Shown here one piece after another: positions 1 through 9,115 of a stretch of 9,639 nt of DNA. The notes beneath the pieces are model-generated. The model did not search any database. It had not been told where the DNA came from and saw only the letters and a program-made list of their open reading frames with translations. Position numbers and translations under genes: made by a program. Every line of letters begins with the position of its first letter. Within the stretch, counting starts at the first letter, position 1. Origin of the DNA: Porticoccaceae bacterium (lineage in GTDB: Bacteria > Pseudomonadota > Gammaproteobacteria > Pseudomonadales > Porticoccaceae). The DNA is taken from NCBI GenBank assembly GCA_003448675.1, contig DLXZ01000232.1, forward strand, positions 1-9,639. The letters are read 5' to 3'.

Positions 1-21
1 AACGCGGACAACAAAGTGTGG

Positions 22-27
22 AAGGGA
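22..27 (+). promoter_or_regulatory. Ribosome binding site deciding the monooxygenase start
   Basis: AAGGGA sits six bases before ATG 34. The alternative in-frame GTG at 16 has only an A-rich leader (positions 1-15) with no Shine-Dalgarno-like sequence. The ATG therefore gives the more credible start and removes six N-terminal residues that the family does not need. Confidence 0.5.
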
Positions 28-33
28 AACAGG

Positions 34-1239
34 ATGACGCAGAGGACAGGGGGCGGCAGCGTCCCTGGCGGAGAAGAACTTGTCGCGCGGGCGCGCGACA
101 TGGTGCCGGTATTGCGCGCGCGTGCCGCAGAATGTGAGGCGTTGCGCCGGGTTCCCGATGCGACGATCGAAGATTTCCGCAAGGCGGGCTTTTTCAAAAT
201 CGTGCATCCAGCGAAATATGGTGGCTATGAGCTGCCGCCCACCGTCTTCTTCGATGTCTGTGCTGAAATCGGCCGGGGTTGTGCCTCAAGCGCCTGGGTA
301 TTCGGTATCGTCGGCATTCACAACTGGCAGGTCGGGCTGTTTCCGCCACAAGCGGCGGAAGATGTGTGGGGTGAGGATCCTGATGTTCTGATTTCCTCAT
401 CCTATGCGCCAACCGGCAAGGCGGAGCGGGTGGAAGGCGGCTTTCGATTGAGTGGACGCTGGTCCTTCTCGACCGGTTGCGATCACTGCAACTGGCTGTT
501 TGTCGGCGGTATCGTCGATAACGGTCGGGGCGGGCGCGATATGATGACATTCCTTGTTCCCCGGCCCGATTATGAAATCGATGATAACTGGCATGTTGCT
601 GGTCTTGCCGGGACGGGCAGCAAGGATTTTGTCATTGCCGATGCCTTCGTTCCCGATCACCGGACCCATTCGATGGTCGATGCGTTCCGGATCGATAATC
701 CGGGGCAGGAGGTGTTTCCCGGCGATCTGTTCAAATATCCGTTCGGACAGATGTTTGCAAATGCCATTGCCGCCCCGCCGATTGGCGCGGCGACGGCGAT
801 GCTGGAACTGTTCTGCGACTATACAAAGCAGCGCGGCAATGCCCTGGGCGGTGTGACAGGCGGGTCGAGCTACGCCCAGGATCCGACGATTCAGATGCGG
901 GTAGCGGAGGCCGATGCGCTGATCCGCGGGGCGCGTTTGCGGATGCGCGACAATTTCAACCGCATGGGGGAATTCATCGCGGCAGGGCAGGCGATCCCGC
1001 TACCTCTTCGGGTGCAGGCCCGGTGGGACGCGGCACATATTACCAAAAGCTGTTTGCAGGCCGCCGATTTGATTATGGAGGCTGCTGGCGGGCATTCGTT
1101 GCATCTCGATAATCCGCTACAGCGTTTTTTCCGCGATATCCATGCGATGCGCGCGCATGCGCTGAATACACCTGAACCCGCCGGCAAGAATCTGGGCGGT
1201 TTCAAGCTCGGGCTCGATAATGCGGAGATTTTTATCTGA
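34..1239 (+). CDS. HsaA-like flavin-dependent monooxygenase, oxygenase component (acyl-CoA dehydrogenase fold)
   Basis: Probably a reduced-flavin-dependent aromatic hydroxylase: a separate reductase supplies FMNH2/FADH2 and this subunit uses O2 to hydroxylate a phenol. The closest family I recall is HsaA, which hydroxylates the 3-HSA phenol in steroid degradation. Seen in the 401-aa product: N-terminal helical domain (about 10-120), beta middle domain (about 125-225) and a type-2 acyl-CoA dehydrogenase C-terminal domain (about 240-385). HsaA-like motifs are SSSYAP, TGCDHCNWLFVGG and GLAGTGS. The RDIHAMRAH segment carries a His at about 370, matching the HsaA active-site His. Length fits the family (about 390-400). 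ATG 34 is preferred over GTG 16 because AAGGGA lies 6 bases upstream of it. No reductase or other catabolic gene is visible, so the substrate is unknown. It faces gltD convergently. Asp codons are 24 GAT to 4 GAC by hand count, against 14 to 13 in gltD. Family assignment is firm; a steroid role is inference. Confidence 0.87.
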   Translation: MTQRTGGGSVPGGEELVARARDMVPVLRARAAECEALRRVPDATIEDFRKAGFFKIVHPAKYGGYELPPTVFFDVCAEIGRGCASSAWVFGIVGIHNWQVGLFPPQAAEDVWGEDPDVLISSSYAPTGKAERVEGGFRLSGRWSFSTGCDHCNWLFVGGIVDNGRGGRDMMTFLVPRPDYEIDDNWHVAGLAGTGSKDFVIADAFVPDHRTHSMVDAFRIDNPGQEVFPGDLFKYPFGQMFANAIAAPPIGAATAMLELFCDYTKQRGNALGGVTGGSSYAQDPTIQMRVAEADALIRGARLRMRDNFNRMGEFIAAGQAIPLPLRVQARWDAAHITKSCLQAADLIMEAAGGHSLHLDNPLQRFFRDIHAMRAHALNTPEPAGKNLGGFKLGLDNAEIFI

Positions 1240-1298
1240 TCGCCTGTGCTCGTGGAAGGCGCTGCGGCGGGGCCGGCTCAGGCTTCAGATATATGGCG

Positions 1299-1325
1299 GC
1301 GGGCAGGGGATAAGCCCATGCCCGC
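1299..1325. terminator. GC-rich hairpin between convergent genes, possible bidirectional terminator
   Basis: GCGGGCA (1299-1305) pairs perfectly with TGCCCGC (1319-1325). Inside it, after one G-A mismatch, GGG (1307-1309) can pair with CCC (1315-1317) around the loop ATAAG. It lies in the 116-bp gap between the stop codons of the monooxygenase (1239) and gltD (1356), where both transcripts should end. Neither side has a run of T after the stem, so it is not a canonical intrinsic terminator. It may block or stabilise 3' ends, or work with Rho. The rest of the gap shows nothing recognisable. Confidence 0.35.
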
Positions 1326-1355
1326 ACAACCTGCAACCTGAACCGTGATTGATCG

Positions 1356-2774
1356 TTATCGGGGCAGGTGGCTTGTGCCCATCAGATATTCGTCAATGGC
1401 GCGCGCGCATTGCCGCCCTTCGCGGATCGCCCAGACAACCAGCGATTGGCCGCGCCGCATATCGCCGGCGGCAAAGACCTTGTCGAGCGATGTGCGGTAG
1501 TCAATGACATTGGCCTGCACATTGCCGCGGGCATCAAGCTCGATCCCCAGTTCATTGAGCATACCCTCATGCACCGGGTGCACAAAGCCCATCGCCAGCA
1601 GGACAAGATCCGCCTGAAGTTCGAATTCCGTGCCCGGAATTTCCTTCAGCTTGTCGTCCAGCCGGATACATTCAATCTTTGTAACCTTGCCATTTGCGCC
1701 GACAACCCGCTTGGTCGCAACGCTCCAGTCGCGCGTGCAGCCTTCCGCCTGGCTTGAGGAGGTACGCATCTTTGTCGGCCACTCCGGCCAGGTTTGCGCC
1801 TTGTCCTCTTTTTCCGGTGGTTTCGGCATGATCTCAAGCTGGGTCACAGACTTGGCGCCCTGCCGGAGCGATGTGCCGATACAGTCAGACCCCGTATCGC
1901 CACCGCCGATTACAATGACATGTTTGCCTTTTGCGCTGACTTCGGGCAGCGGAGCCACGGCTTCACCGCCAACCCGGCGATTCTGCTGCGGCAGGAAATG
2001 CATTGCGAAATAGACGCCGTCAAGTTCACGGCCGGGAACCTGCAGATCGCGTGGATGTTCGGATCCGCCGGTCAGCGCCACCGCATCGAACTGTTCGAGC
2101 AGCCGGGATGCGGGCATATCGACACCAACCTGCGTGTTGTGGCGGAACGTTACCCCTTCGGCCTGCATCTGGCTGATGCGGCGGTCGATCAGCTGCTTTT
2201 CCATCTTGAAGTCGGGGATGCCATAGCGCAGCAGCCCGCCAATCCGGGCATTTTTTTCATAAACGGTGACATCATGGCCGGCGCGCGCCAGTTGCTGCGC
2301 ACAGGCAAGCCCGGACGGGCCGGAGCCCACAACCGCAACCCGCTTGCCGGTTTTGTGTTCAGCGATTTCCGGCGTGATCCAGCCTTCCTGCCAGGCGCGA
2401 TCGATGATTGCACATTCGATGGTTTTGATGGCGACGGGCACATCATCGATATTCAGCGTGCAGGCCGCCTCACAGGGAGCGGGGCAGATCCTGCCGGTAA
2501 ATTCAGGAAAGTTGTTCGTCGAATGCAGGACTTCAGCCGCCTCGCGCCACTGCTGTTGATAGACGAGGTCGTTCCAGTCGGGGATGATGTTGTTGACCGG
2601 ACATCCACTGTGACAATAGGGGATACCGCAATCCATGCAGCGCGCACCCTGACGCACCAGTTCCTCATCATCCAGCGGGATGACAAATTCCTTGAAATGC
2701 TTGAGCCGTTCTTCAACCGCCTGATGTGGCCGTTCGCTGCGCTCATATTCCTTAAAGCCGGTGACTTTACCCAT
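1356..2774 (-). CDS. gltD: Glutamate synthase (NADPH) small subunit, GltD
   Basis: Beta subunit of GOGAT. It oxidises NADPH on FAD and passes electrons through iron-sulfur centres to the FMN of GltB, so that glutamine plus 2-oxoglutarate gives two glutamates; cytoplasmic. The 472-aa product is full length. The N-terminal Fe-S domain has Cys46, Cys49, Cys54 and Cys58 ([13 protein letters not shown]) and Cys97, Cys101 and Cys105 (CPAPCEAAC). The FAD dinucleotide-binding motif GSGPSG is at 150-155. The NADPH-binding motif GGGDTG is at 290-295. The C-terminal FAD-contact segment [12 protein letters not shown] starts at 435. ATG 2774 has AGAGG nine bases upstream and follows the gltB stop by 18 bp, so the two are surely co-transcribed. 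The N-terminus ([23 protein letters not shown]) looks like the GltD type of many alphaproteobacteria, plants and Gram-positives rather than the E. coli/Pseudomonas type as I remember them. The usual downstream neighbour hemE is absent from the window. Confidence 0.97.
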   Translation of the reverse strand: MGKVTGFKEYERSERPHQAVEERLKHFKEFVIPLDDEELVRQGARCMDCGIPYCHSGCPVNNIIPDWNDLVYQQQWREAAEVLHSTNNFPEFTGRICPAPCEAACTLNIDDVPVAIKTIECAIIDRAWQEGWITPEIAEHKTGKRVAVVGSGPSGLACAQQLARAGHDVTVYEKNARIGGLLRYGIPDFKMEKQLIDRRISQMQAEGVTFRHNTQVGVDMPASRLLEQFDAVALTGGSEHPRDLQVPGRELDGVYFAMHFLPQQNRRVGGEAVAPLPEVSAKGKHVIVIGGGDTGSDCIGTSLRQGAKSVTQLEIMPKPPEKEDKAQTWPEWPTKMRTSSSQAEGCTRDWSVATKRVVGANGKVTKIECIRLDDKLKEIPGTEFELQADLVLLAMGFVHPVHEGMLNELGIELDARGNVQANVIDYRTSLDKVFAAGDMRRGQSLVVWAIREGRQCARAIDEYLMGTSHLPR

Positions 2775-2792
2775 TTTCAGCCGCCTCTCTTT

Positions 2793-5700
2793 CTAGCCGA
2801 CAACGCGCAGATTAGGCGCTTCGCTTGATTTACCTGCCTGACTTGCAGCTTCCGCCTGCAGCTCCAAGATCGCGCGGCGATAATCCACCGGTAGAACTTT
2901 CACGAATTTGTCCCGATAGTCGGCCCAGTTAGCCAGGATCGCCTTTGCGCGCGCACTTTGCGTATAAGAAACATGCGCTTCCAGCATCGTCTTGATGCGC
3001 TCGGAATCGTAGCTCAGCGGATCGGCAAGCATGGATTCAGGGGTGACAGGATCGGTTGCTTCCTGGGCGATGGGCATCAGCTCGACCATCTCCTGATTGC
3101 AACGGCGCGCGAACTTGCCATCCTCATCCAGCACATAGGCAATGCCGCCGCTCATACCAGCCGCGAAGTTACGACCGGTCGAGCCGATTACAAGCACAAC
3201 GCCCCCCGTCATATATTCGCAGCAATGATCACCGGCACCCTCGACCACAGCGGTGGCACCCGAATTTCGTACCGCAAAGCGCTCACCCGCCCGCCCGGCG
3301 GCAAACAACTTACCGCCCGTGGCGCCGTACAAACAGGTATTACCCATGATGGGGGTTTCATTGCTGGCAAAACCGCTGCCAGGGGGTGGTGACAGGACTA
3401 TTTTGCCCCCGGCCATACCCTTGCCCACATAGTCGTTAGCGTCACCGCGCAGGTAAAGCTCCAGACCACCCGCATTCCAGGCGCCCAGTGACTGGCCAGC
3501 AACGCCGTCAAGATACACTTTCAGAGGTGAAGCCGCCATCCCCTGGTTACCATGACGACGGGCGATTTCACCACTCAGACGCGCGCCGAGGGTACGATCG
3601 CAGTTAGACACCCGGTAATGGAACTCACCACCGCTGGCCGCCTCGATGGCAGGCAGCATATCGGCGACCATCCGCTCCGCCAGCTCTCCCTTATCAAAGG
3701 GAGCGTTACGCTCCACCAGACAGTGTTGCGGCTTGCTGTCCAATAGCGCGTCTGTGTGCAGCATCGGCGATAGATCCAGTTTGCCATGACGCTTGGTTTT
3801 ACCCGGCAGCACTTCCAGCAAATCAACGCGGCCAATCAGGGCATCTAGCGTGGGCACGCCCAGAGCCGCAAGATGCTCCCGCACTTCCTCGGCGACAAAC
3901 CGGAAGAAATTGCGGGCATTTTCCACTGTACCGTGATAATGATTTTCCCGCAGGCGCGCATCCTGGGTGGCCACACCCGTGGCGCAGTTATTGAGGTGGC
4001 AGATGCGCAGGTATTTGCAGCCCAGCGCCACCATCGGCGCCGTACCAAAACCAAAACTTTCGGCACCCAGAATAGCGGCTTTAATCACATCGAGGCCAGT
4101 TTTCAGGCCACCATCCGCCTGAACCCTTATCTTGTCCCGAAGATCATTGGCCTTGAGAGTCTGGTGAGTCTCCGCAAGACCCAGCTCCCAGGGCGAGCCC
4201 GCGTAACGGATGGAGGTCAACGGACTGGCGGCCGTGCCGCCGTCATAACCGGAGATGGTGATCAGGTCCGCATAGGCCTTGGCGACACCAGCTGCGATGG
4301 TCCCGACACCGGGCCGAGACACCAGCTTCACCGACACCAGGGCATCGGGATTAACCTGCTTAAGATCAAAGATCAGCTGGGCCAGGTCTTCAATGGAATA
4401 AATATCGTGATGAGGGGGTGGCGAAATCAACGTTACACCAGGCACGGAATAACGCAGCGTCGCGATCAATTCATTAACTTTGCCCCCCGGAAGCTGACCC
4501 CCTTCTCCAGGTTTTGCACCTTGGGCGATTTTAATCTGAATAACTTCGGCATTGACCAGATAATGCGGTGTCACGCCAAACCGGCCTGAGGCTACCTGTT
4601 TGATTTTGGAAGTTTTTTTAGTCCCGTACCGATTTGGATCCTCGCCACCCTCACCAGAGTTTGAGCGCCCGCCAAGGCTATTAAGTGCTTCGGCCAGGGC
4701 TTCATGAGCTTCAGGAGACAAAGCCCCCAAAGACATGCCCGCCGAATCAAAACGGGCGACAATTTTTTCAAGGGGCTCAACCTGCTCCACAGCGATGGGT
4801 GAGCTGTTGAATTTGACCTCCATAAGGTCCCGGAGAGTCGCGATCGGCCGGCCATTTACCAGATCTGCATAAGTACGCCAGTCGGCGTAATCGCCACTAC
4901 GCACCACTTTATGCAGCGCCTGTACCACGTCTGGGTTGAAAGCATGATACTCCTGCCCGTGAATATATTTGAACAGGCCACCGGGCGAGATAGGCTTGCG
5001 GTCCTTCCAGGTCGATTCGGCCAATAATTCCTGATCTTTCTGAAAATCCGCAAAGCCCGAACCCTGAATCCTGCTGATCAATCCGGGGAAGCACAGTTCA
5101 ACAACTTCATCGGCAAAACCCACTGCTTCGTAAAGCATGGCGCCACGGTAGGAAGCAATGGTGGAAATGCCCATCTTGGACAGTATTTTCATCAGGCCTT
5201 TATTAATGCCCCGGCGGTAATGCTTGAAGGCGGTATCCAGATCGACGACCAATTCCCCGCTTTCACACATTTCGTGGAGCAGATGGTAACTGAGATAGGG
5301 GTACACAGCGGTAGCGCCGCAACCGATGAGCGTAGCAATTTGGTGCGGGTCCCTGGCGGCGCCGGTACTGACAATGAGGTTAGCATCGCAACGCAGGCCG
5401 CTGGCGATAAGGTGATTATGCACCGCGCCCACGGCAAAAACTGCCTGCACGGGGATTTCTCCGACGTCAATTTTGTAATCAGAGAGAATACAAATGCTGA
5501 CACCCTCCCGTACGGCTGCTTCGATTTCAGCGCACAGGGCCTGGATGGCCGACTTCAGGTCCGTTTCGGCAGGCTTGTAGCGCAAGGCGAATTTACGCGC
5601 CTCAAAGCCAGGAATGCCGTTATTTTTCAGGGAGAAATATTTGCGCGGGGACAACACCGGGCTATTCAGGTTTATTCGCTGCGCATGCTCGGGCGTTTCA

Positions 5701-7331
5701 TCGAAGATATTACGCTCCTTGCCCAGCTGAGTGCTGAGGGACATGGCAATACCTTCGCGCAAGGGGTCGATGGGTGGATTGGTCACCTGGGCGAACTGCT
5801 GACGGAAATAATCAAATACACTGCGGCTTTGTTCCGACAAAACCGCCATGGGCGAATCATCACCCATGGAGGCAACCGCTTCCTGCGCCCCTTCGGCCAA
5901 TGGCGCAAGCACCTGATCCCGCTCCTCCAGGGAAACACCGTACATTTTCATATAACGCTTAATCAGCTGCGCAGACAAGGTGCCTTCCGCCTCAAGGCCG
6001 TCATGATCCATACTGGATTCGATGGCCTTGGCGCCTTGCTTCAGCCACTGACGATAGGGCTTTGCCGCCGCCAGGCGCCGGTCGATTTGATCCCGGGTTT
6101 CAACCTGACCTGAAATGATGTCCACCGACAGCATGTCACCGGGACCAAGACGCCCCTTGGCGACCACGGCCTCGGGCTGGTAATCATATACACCCACTTC
6201 CGAAGCAACAGTAATAATATCGTCGTCGGTCAGCACCCAGCGAAAAAAAAAAAAGCCGTTCCTGTCCAGGGCACAGACCGCGTAACGGCCATCGGTCATT
6301 ACCAGTCCGGCCGGCCCGTCCCAGGGTTCCATATGCATGGACTGATAGGCGAAAAAAGCCCGCTGATCCGGATCCATGTCATCCACGTTATGCCAGGCAG
6401 GGGGAATTAACAGGCGCACCGCCTGGTGCAGGGGAACACCGCCGGTTACCAGCAACTCAAGCATATTATCGAGGCTGGATGAATCCGAACCCTCGCGATT
6501 CACTAGCGGCGCAAGCTCCGTGAGTTCTGGCAAAAGGGGGGTATCAAACTTTGCCGTGCGCGCCATCGCCCAATTACGATTACCCAGAATGGTGTTGATC
6601 TCGCCGTTATGGGCAAGCATGCGGAAAGGCTGCGCTAGCGGCCACTCGGGTAAAGTATTTGTGCTAAAGCGCTGATGGAATACACAGATAGCCGTTTTCA
6701 AGCGCGGATCGGAAAGGTCGGGATAAAAGTTGGGCAGATCCACGGGCATCATCAGCCCTTTGTAACAGACGACTCGCGCGGAAAGACTGGCGATATAAAA
6801 ACTCTTGCATTCCCGCAGCTGGTTTTCCATACGACGCCTTGCGGCGAACAGTCGCGCATCGAACTGTTTTTCGTCCAGATCGGGAGGTGCGCCAACAAAT
6901 AAATGTTCGATTTCCGGCAGAGTGCGCAAAGCAATTTCACCCAAGCACTCATTATTGGTTGGCACTTCTCGCCAGGTCACAACGTCCAGATTCTCGCGCG
7001 CCAACTCCGCGTTGATAACCGCCTTCGTCTGCTCCCGCTCCTCTGGATTTTTGCTTAACATAATCGCGCCGACCGCATAACGCTCTGGCAGAGGACTGTT
7101 CAGCTGAGTTTTTGCGATGTCTCGAAAAAAGGCATCGGGAATTTGCATCAGCAAACCGCAGCCATCCCCGGTTTTACCGTCGGCCGCAATGCCTCCCCTA
7201 TGAGTCATACAGGTTAATGCTTCGATCGCCTTTTGCAGAAGATCGTGGCTGGCATGGCCGCCAATATGCGCAATCAACCCGAAACCGCAGTTGTCGCGAT
7301 ATTCGTCCAGCCGATACAAGCCACGAGACAT
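2793..7331 (-). CDS. gltB: Glutamate synthase large subunit, GltB
   Basis: Alpha subunit of GOGAT: it hydrolyses glutamine, channels ammonia, and reductively aminates 2-oxoglutarate on FMN. The 1512-aa product has the full family length. Domains in order: class II glutaminase (about 15-430, nucleophile Cys15 in DNCGFG after a short propeptide that is normally removed), central domain (about 500-780), FMN/synthase domain (about 820-1200, with [13 protein letters not shown], the [13 protein letters not shown] loop and DGGLKTG), 3Fe-4S ligands Cys1105, Cys1111 and Cys1116 ([12 protein letters not shown]), and the GXGXG beta-helix domain (about 1260-1410). ATG 7331 has AAAGGA six bases upstream. 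The oddity is at residues 360-363: four Phe encoded by T12 on the coding strand replace the Leu-Arg-Pro-Ala/Ser expected after DRNG in the glutaminase domain. The frame stays open across it. Identity is certain. Whether the glutaminase is intact, or this stretch is an artefact, is open. Confidence 0.98.
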   Translation of the reverse strand: MSRGLYRLDEYRDNCGFGLIAHIGGHASHDLLQKAIEALTCMTHRGGIAADGKTGDGCGLLMQIPDAFFRDIAKTQLNSPLPERYAVGAIMLSKNPEEREQTKAVINAELARENLDVVTWREVPTNNECLGEIALRTLPEIEHLFVGAPPDLDEKQFDARLFAARRRMENQLRECKSFYIASLSARVVCYKGLMMPVDLPNFYPDLSDPRLKTAICVFHQRFSTNTLPEWPLAQPFRMLAHNGEINTILGNRNWAMARTAKFDTPLLPELTELAPLVNREGSDSSSLDNMLELLVTGGVPLHQAVRLLIPPAWHNVDDMDPDQRAFFAYQSMHMEPWDGPAGLVMTDGRYAVCALDRNGFFFFRWVLTDDDIITVASEVGVYDYQPEAVVAKGRLGPGDMLSVDIISGQVETRDQIDRRLAAAKPYRQWLKQGAKAIESSMDHDGLEAEGTLSAQLIKRYMKMYGVSLEERDQVLAPLAEGAQEAVASMGDDSPMAVLSEQSRSVFDYFRQQFAQVTNPPIDPLREGIAMSLSTQLGKERNIFDETPEHAQRINLNSPVLSPRKYFSLKNNGIPGFEARKFALRYKPAETDLKSAIQALCAEIEAAVREGVSICILSDYKIDVGEIPVQAVFAVGAVHNHLIASGLRCDANLIVSTGAARDPHQIATLIGCGATAVYPYLSYHLLHEMCESGELVVDLDTAFKHYRRGINKGLMKILSKMGISTIASYRGAMLYEAVGFADEVVELCFPGLISRIQGSGFADFQKDQELLAESTWKDRKPISPGGLFKYIHGQEYHAFNPDVVQALHKVVRSGDYADWRTYADLVNGRPIATLRDLMEVKFNSSPIAVEQVEPLEKIVARFDSAGMSLGALSPEAHEALAEALNSLGGRSNSGEGGEDPNRYGTKKTSKIKQVASGRFGVTPHYLVNAEVIQIKIAQGAKPGEGGQLPGGKVNELIATLRYSVPGVTLISPPPHHDIYSIEDLAQLIFDLKQVNPDALVSVKLVSRPGVGTIAAGVAKAYADLITISGYDGGTAASPLTSIRYAGSPWELGLAETHQTLKANDLRDKIRVQADGGLKTGLDVIKAAILGAESFGFGTAPMVALGCKYLRICHLNNCATGVATQDARLRENHYHGTVENARNFFRFVAEEVREHLAALGVPTLDALIGRVDLLEVLPGKTKRHGKLDLSPMLHTDALLDSKPQHCLVERNAPFDKGELAERMVADMLPAIEAASGGEFHYRVSNCDRTLGARLSGEIARRHGNQGMAASPLKVYLDGVAGQSLGAWNAGGLELYLRGDANDYVGKGMAGGKIVLSPPPGSGFASNETPIMGNTCLYGATGGKLFAAGRAGERFAVRNSGATAVVEGAGDHCCEYMTGGVVLVIGSTGRNFAAGMSGGIAYVLDEDGKFARRCNQEMVELMPIAQEATDPVTPESMLADPLSYDSERIKTMLEAHVSYTQSARAKAILANWADYRDKFVKVLPVDYRRAILELQAEAASQAGKSSEAPNLRVVG
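6243..6254. repeat. 12-base A/T homopolymer inside gltB
   Basis: Twelve uninterrupted A on the plus strand, T on the gltB coding strand, make codons 360-363 all TTT (Phe). It is the longest homopolymer I see in the window and sits in otherwise mixed, GC-richer coding sequence. The flanks are normal gltB: DRNG before it and RWVLTDDD after it. Length 12 keeps the frame; a change of one base would truncate GltB within its first domain. Confidence 0.95.
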
Positions 7332-7337
7332 ACAATA

Positions 7338-7343
7338 TCCTTT
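7338..7343 (-). promoter_or_regulatory. gltB ribosome binding site
   Basis: On the minus strand AAAGGA lies six bases before ATG 7331. This supports that start, which also places the catalytic Cys at residue 15, as expected for a GltB with a short cleaved propeptide. Confidence 0.6.
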
Positions 7344-7407
7344 AAAAACAAAAGACTAGAAAAGGTTTCGCCCGCACGTCGCAACTCAGCAGGTGAAAAG
7401 GACGCAC

Positions 7408-7436
7408 ATTTTACACACAGGGATAGAAGTGAACAA
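7408..7436 (-). promoter_or_regulatory. Candidate sigma-70 promoter for gltBD
   Basis: Minus-strand TTGTTC (7436-7431) and TAAAAT (7413-7408) are separated by exactly 17 bases. The -10 matches the consensus at 5 of 6 positions; the -35 matches only the TTG. The predicted leader to ATG 7331 would be about 70 bases. It falls in the 110-bp aroB-gltB gap, the largest break in this strand's gene run apart from the gene-3' ends, so an independent gltBD promoter is sensible. I see no sigma-54 -24/-12 element and no clear operator or terminator in the gap. Confidence 0.35.
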
Positions 7437-7441
7437 ATCCC

Positions 7442-8527
7442 TTAGATGGAAGCTTGGTTTAACACGGCGACCAAGTCGCCCTGCGGATAATCCGCAGTCA
7501 CTACCGCTTCACCGATAGCTTTTAACAGCACCAACCGTATCTTGCCCCCGCGCGCCTTTTTGTCGACCGACATATGCTCAAGATACGTTTCCGACCCAAT
7601 ATTTTCAGGCGCACGACAGGGGAGCCCAAGGCTGGTCACCAACGACTCGATCCGGGCCACCTCAGGCTCCGGCAACCAGCCCAATCGTTGCGACATACGG
7701 GCGGCCATCACCATCCCGGCAGCCACTGCCTCCCCATGAAGCCAGTCGTTATATCCCTGTTGAGTTTCGATCGCGTGGCCAAAGGTATGCCCCAGATTGA
7801 GTATCGCTCTGATACCGCCTTCTCTCTCATCAGCGCTAACGACTTTAGCCTTTAGGCGACAGGATACTTCTATGGCATGTGAGAGGGCCTGCTCCTGTCG
7901 TCCCAGTAACTCACTGGCGTGCTCCTCTAGCCAACAAAAAAATTCATCATCGATAATCAAACCGTATTTGATGACTTCGGCGAGGCCCGCCCTATACTCC
8001 CTTTCTGGAAGGGTCTCCAGCGTTTCTATATCAATGAGTACCGCTTTCGGCTGGTGGAAAGCGCCAATCATGTTTTTTCCCAACGCATGGTTGACGGCGG
8101 TTTTACCACCAACGGAAGAATCCACCTGCGCCAACAGTGTCGTGGGAATCTGAATAAAATCAACCCCCCGCTGGTAACAGGCGGCGGCAAAGCCGGTCAT
8201 ATCACCGATAACACCGCCGCCGAGGGCGATTAAGGTGGTATCGCGATTGTGGCTGCATTCCAGTAATCTGGAAAATATCAGATTAAGTGTTTCCAGATTT
8301 TTATATTGCTCGCCATCCGGCAAAATGATGTGGTCGGCCTTGCGTCCCGCCAGAAGTGCCGTGACTGTGTCCAGGTAAAGCGGCCCGATCGTCTCGTTGG
8401 TCACGATCAGTATGCCGTCACCACCCAGATAGGGAGATAATAACCCTTCCTGGCGCAGCAGCGCCTTGCCAATTAGTATCGGATAACTCCGATCGCCCAG
8501 ATCAAGGCTCAAGGTATGTGTATTCAA
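7442..8527 (-). CDS. aroB: 3-dehydroquinate synthase, AroB
   Basis: Second step of the shikimate pathway: DAHP to 3-dehydroquinate, using NAD+ and a divalent metal; cytoplasmic. The 361-aa product is full length. Visible features are the N-terminal LGDRSYPI segment, DGEQYKN (71-77), the NAD-binding GGGVIGD (103-109), [17 protein letters not shown] (127-143), and predicted zinc ligands Glu184 (AEVIKYG), His247 (NLGHTFGH) and His264 ([10 protein letters not shown]). The start codon is TTG at 8527. No ATG or GTG exists in frame between it and the upstream in-frame stop at 8561-8563, and starting further downstream would remove part of the conserved first strand. No clear Shine-Dalgarno sequence precedes it. 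It follows aroK by 69 bp and precedes gltB by 110 bp. Both gaps lack a convincing terminator, so read-through from pilQ-aroK is likely. Confidence 0.96.
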   Translation of the reverse strand: MNTHTLSLDLGDRSYPILIGKALLRQEGLLSPYLGGDGILIVTNETIGPLYLDTVTALLAGRKADHIILPDGEQYKNLETLNLIFSRLLECSHNRDTTLIALGGGVIGDMTGFAAACYQRGVDFIQIPTTLLAQVDSSVGGKTAVNHALGKNMIGAFHQPKAVLIDIETLETLPEREYRAGLAEVIKYGLIIDDEFFCWLEEHASELLGRQEQALSHAIEVSCRLKAKVVSADEREGGIRAILNLGHTFGHAIETQQGYNDWLHGEAVAAGMVMAARMSQRLGWLPEPEVARIESLVTSLGLPCRAPENIGSETYLEHMSVDKKARGGKIRLVLLKAIGEAVVTADYPQGDLVAVLNQASI

Positions 8528-8596
8528 AGGGTCGCCGCAGCTGGTTTCAGATAGCGCCGGCTAACATCCCGACGCGCAACGCAGCTTATTTTAGCA

Positions 8597-9115
8597 TTAC
8601 CCGCGACCATCCTGAATCAAGCTTATCAAGGCGTTTGCGCTCGCTTGAGGATTGGCGTTAACCCCATCGTAAATGATATCTGCGACTTCCTGATAAAATG
8701 GTTCGCGCTCTGCAATCAGACGCTCTATCACTGCGCGTCTGTCTTCCACTTGCAGTAAAGGGCGTTTAGTATCACGAAGGGTGCGCTGATATAAGGCCTC
8801 GGCGGGAATAGACAGGTAAATAACGGTACCGCTTTTTTTAAGCAGAGCACGGTTTTCAGGCCGGAGTACCGCCCCACCGCCGGTGGCTATAACAATCCTG
8901 TCCTGAGCCGCCACCTCGGAGAGAATTGATGACTCCCGCCGGCGAAACCCCTCTTCCCCTTCGACGTCAAAGATCCACTGTATATCAGCGCCACAACGGC
9001 TTTCAATTTCAGCGTCGAGATCAATAAACGCGAGATTTAGAAGTTTAGCTAGCTGCTTGCCAACCGTAGTCTTGCCGGCCCCCATGGGGCCAACAAGAAA
9101 TATGCGCTGGGGCAT
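8597..9115 (-). CDS. aroK: Shikimate kinase I, AroK
   Basis: Phosphorylates shikimate to shikimate 3-phosphate with ATP; cytoplasmic. The 172-aa product has the usual length. It shows the Walker A P-loop GPMGAGKTT (9-17), the shikimate-binding Asp34 in DLDAEIE, Arg58 in GFRRRE, the GGG of ATGGGAVLR (79-81), the LID segment RDTKRPLL with Arg118, and Arg137 in AEREPFY, so all key binding residues are present. The ATG directly abuts the pilQ stop (TGA then ATG, no gap), and only a weak GGA precedes it inside pilQ. Translation is therefore probably coupled to pilQ. The pilQ-aroK-aroB order is classic for Gammaproteobacteria. Confidence 0.97.
   Translation of the reverse strand: MPQRIFLVGPMGAGKTTVGKQLAKLLNLAFIDLDAEIESRCGADIQWIFDVEGEEGFRRRESSILSEVAAQDRIVIATGGGAVLRPENRALLKKSGTVIYLSIPAEALYQRTLRDTKRPLLQVEDRRAVIERLIAEREPFYQEVADIIYDGVNANPQASANALISLIQDGRG

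Noticed and set aside
16..33. GTG at 16 as the monooxygenase start
   Set aside because: No Shine-Dalgarno precedes it, whereas ATG 34 has AAGGGA at good spacing.
1794..2828. 344-codon open frame on the plus strand across gltD
   Set aside because: It is fully antisense to gltD, whose motifs and length are unambiguous. The translation shows no recognisable domain and it runs past the gltD start into the gltB 3' end.
3873..4589. 238-codon plus-strand open frame inside gltB
   Set aside because: Antisense to the highly conserved FMN and Fe-S region of gltB; open only because of GC-biased codon use.
5220..6113. 297-codon plus-strand open frame inside gltB
   Set aside because: Antisense shadow of a clear gltB central domain; no motif or own ribosome binding site seen.
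6243..6254. Frameshift or pseudogene call for gltB at the homopolymer
   Set aside because: The tract is a multiple of three and the correct frame continues for over 1100 residues with all expected motifs, so gltB is not frameshifted here.
7332..7441. Sigma-54 (-24/-12) promoter for gltBD
   Set aside because: No TGGCAC-N5-TTGCA-like element found on the minus strand of the gap.
8552..8563. Small inverted repeat TAGC-GCCG-GCTA between aroK and aroB as a terminator
   Set aside because: Only four base pairs and no T tract; too weak to call.
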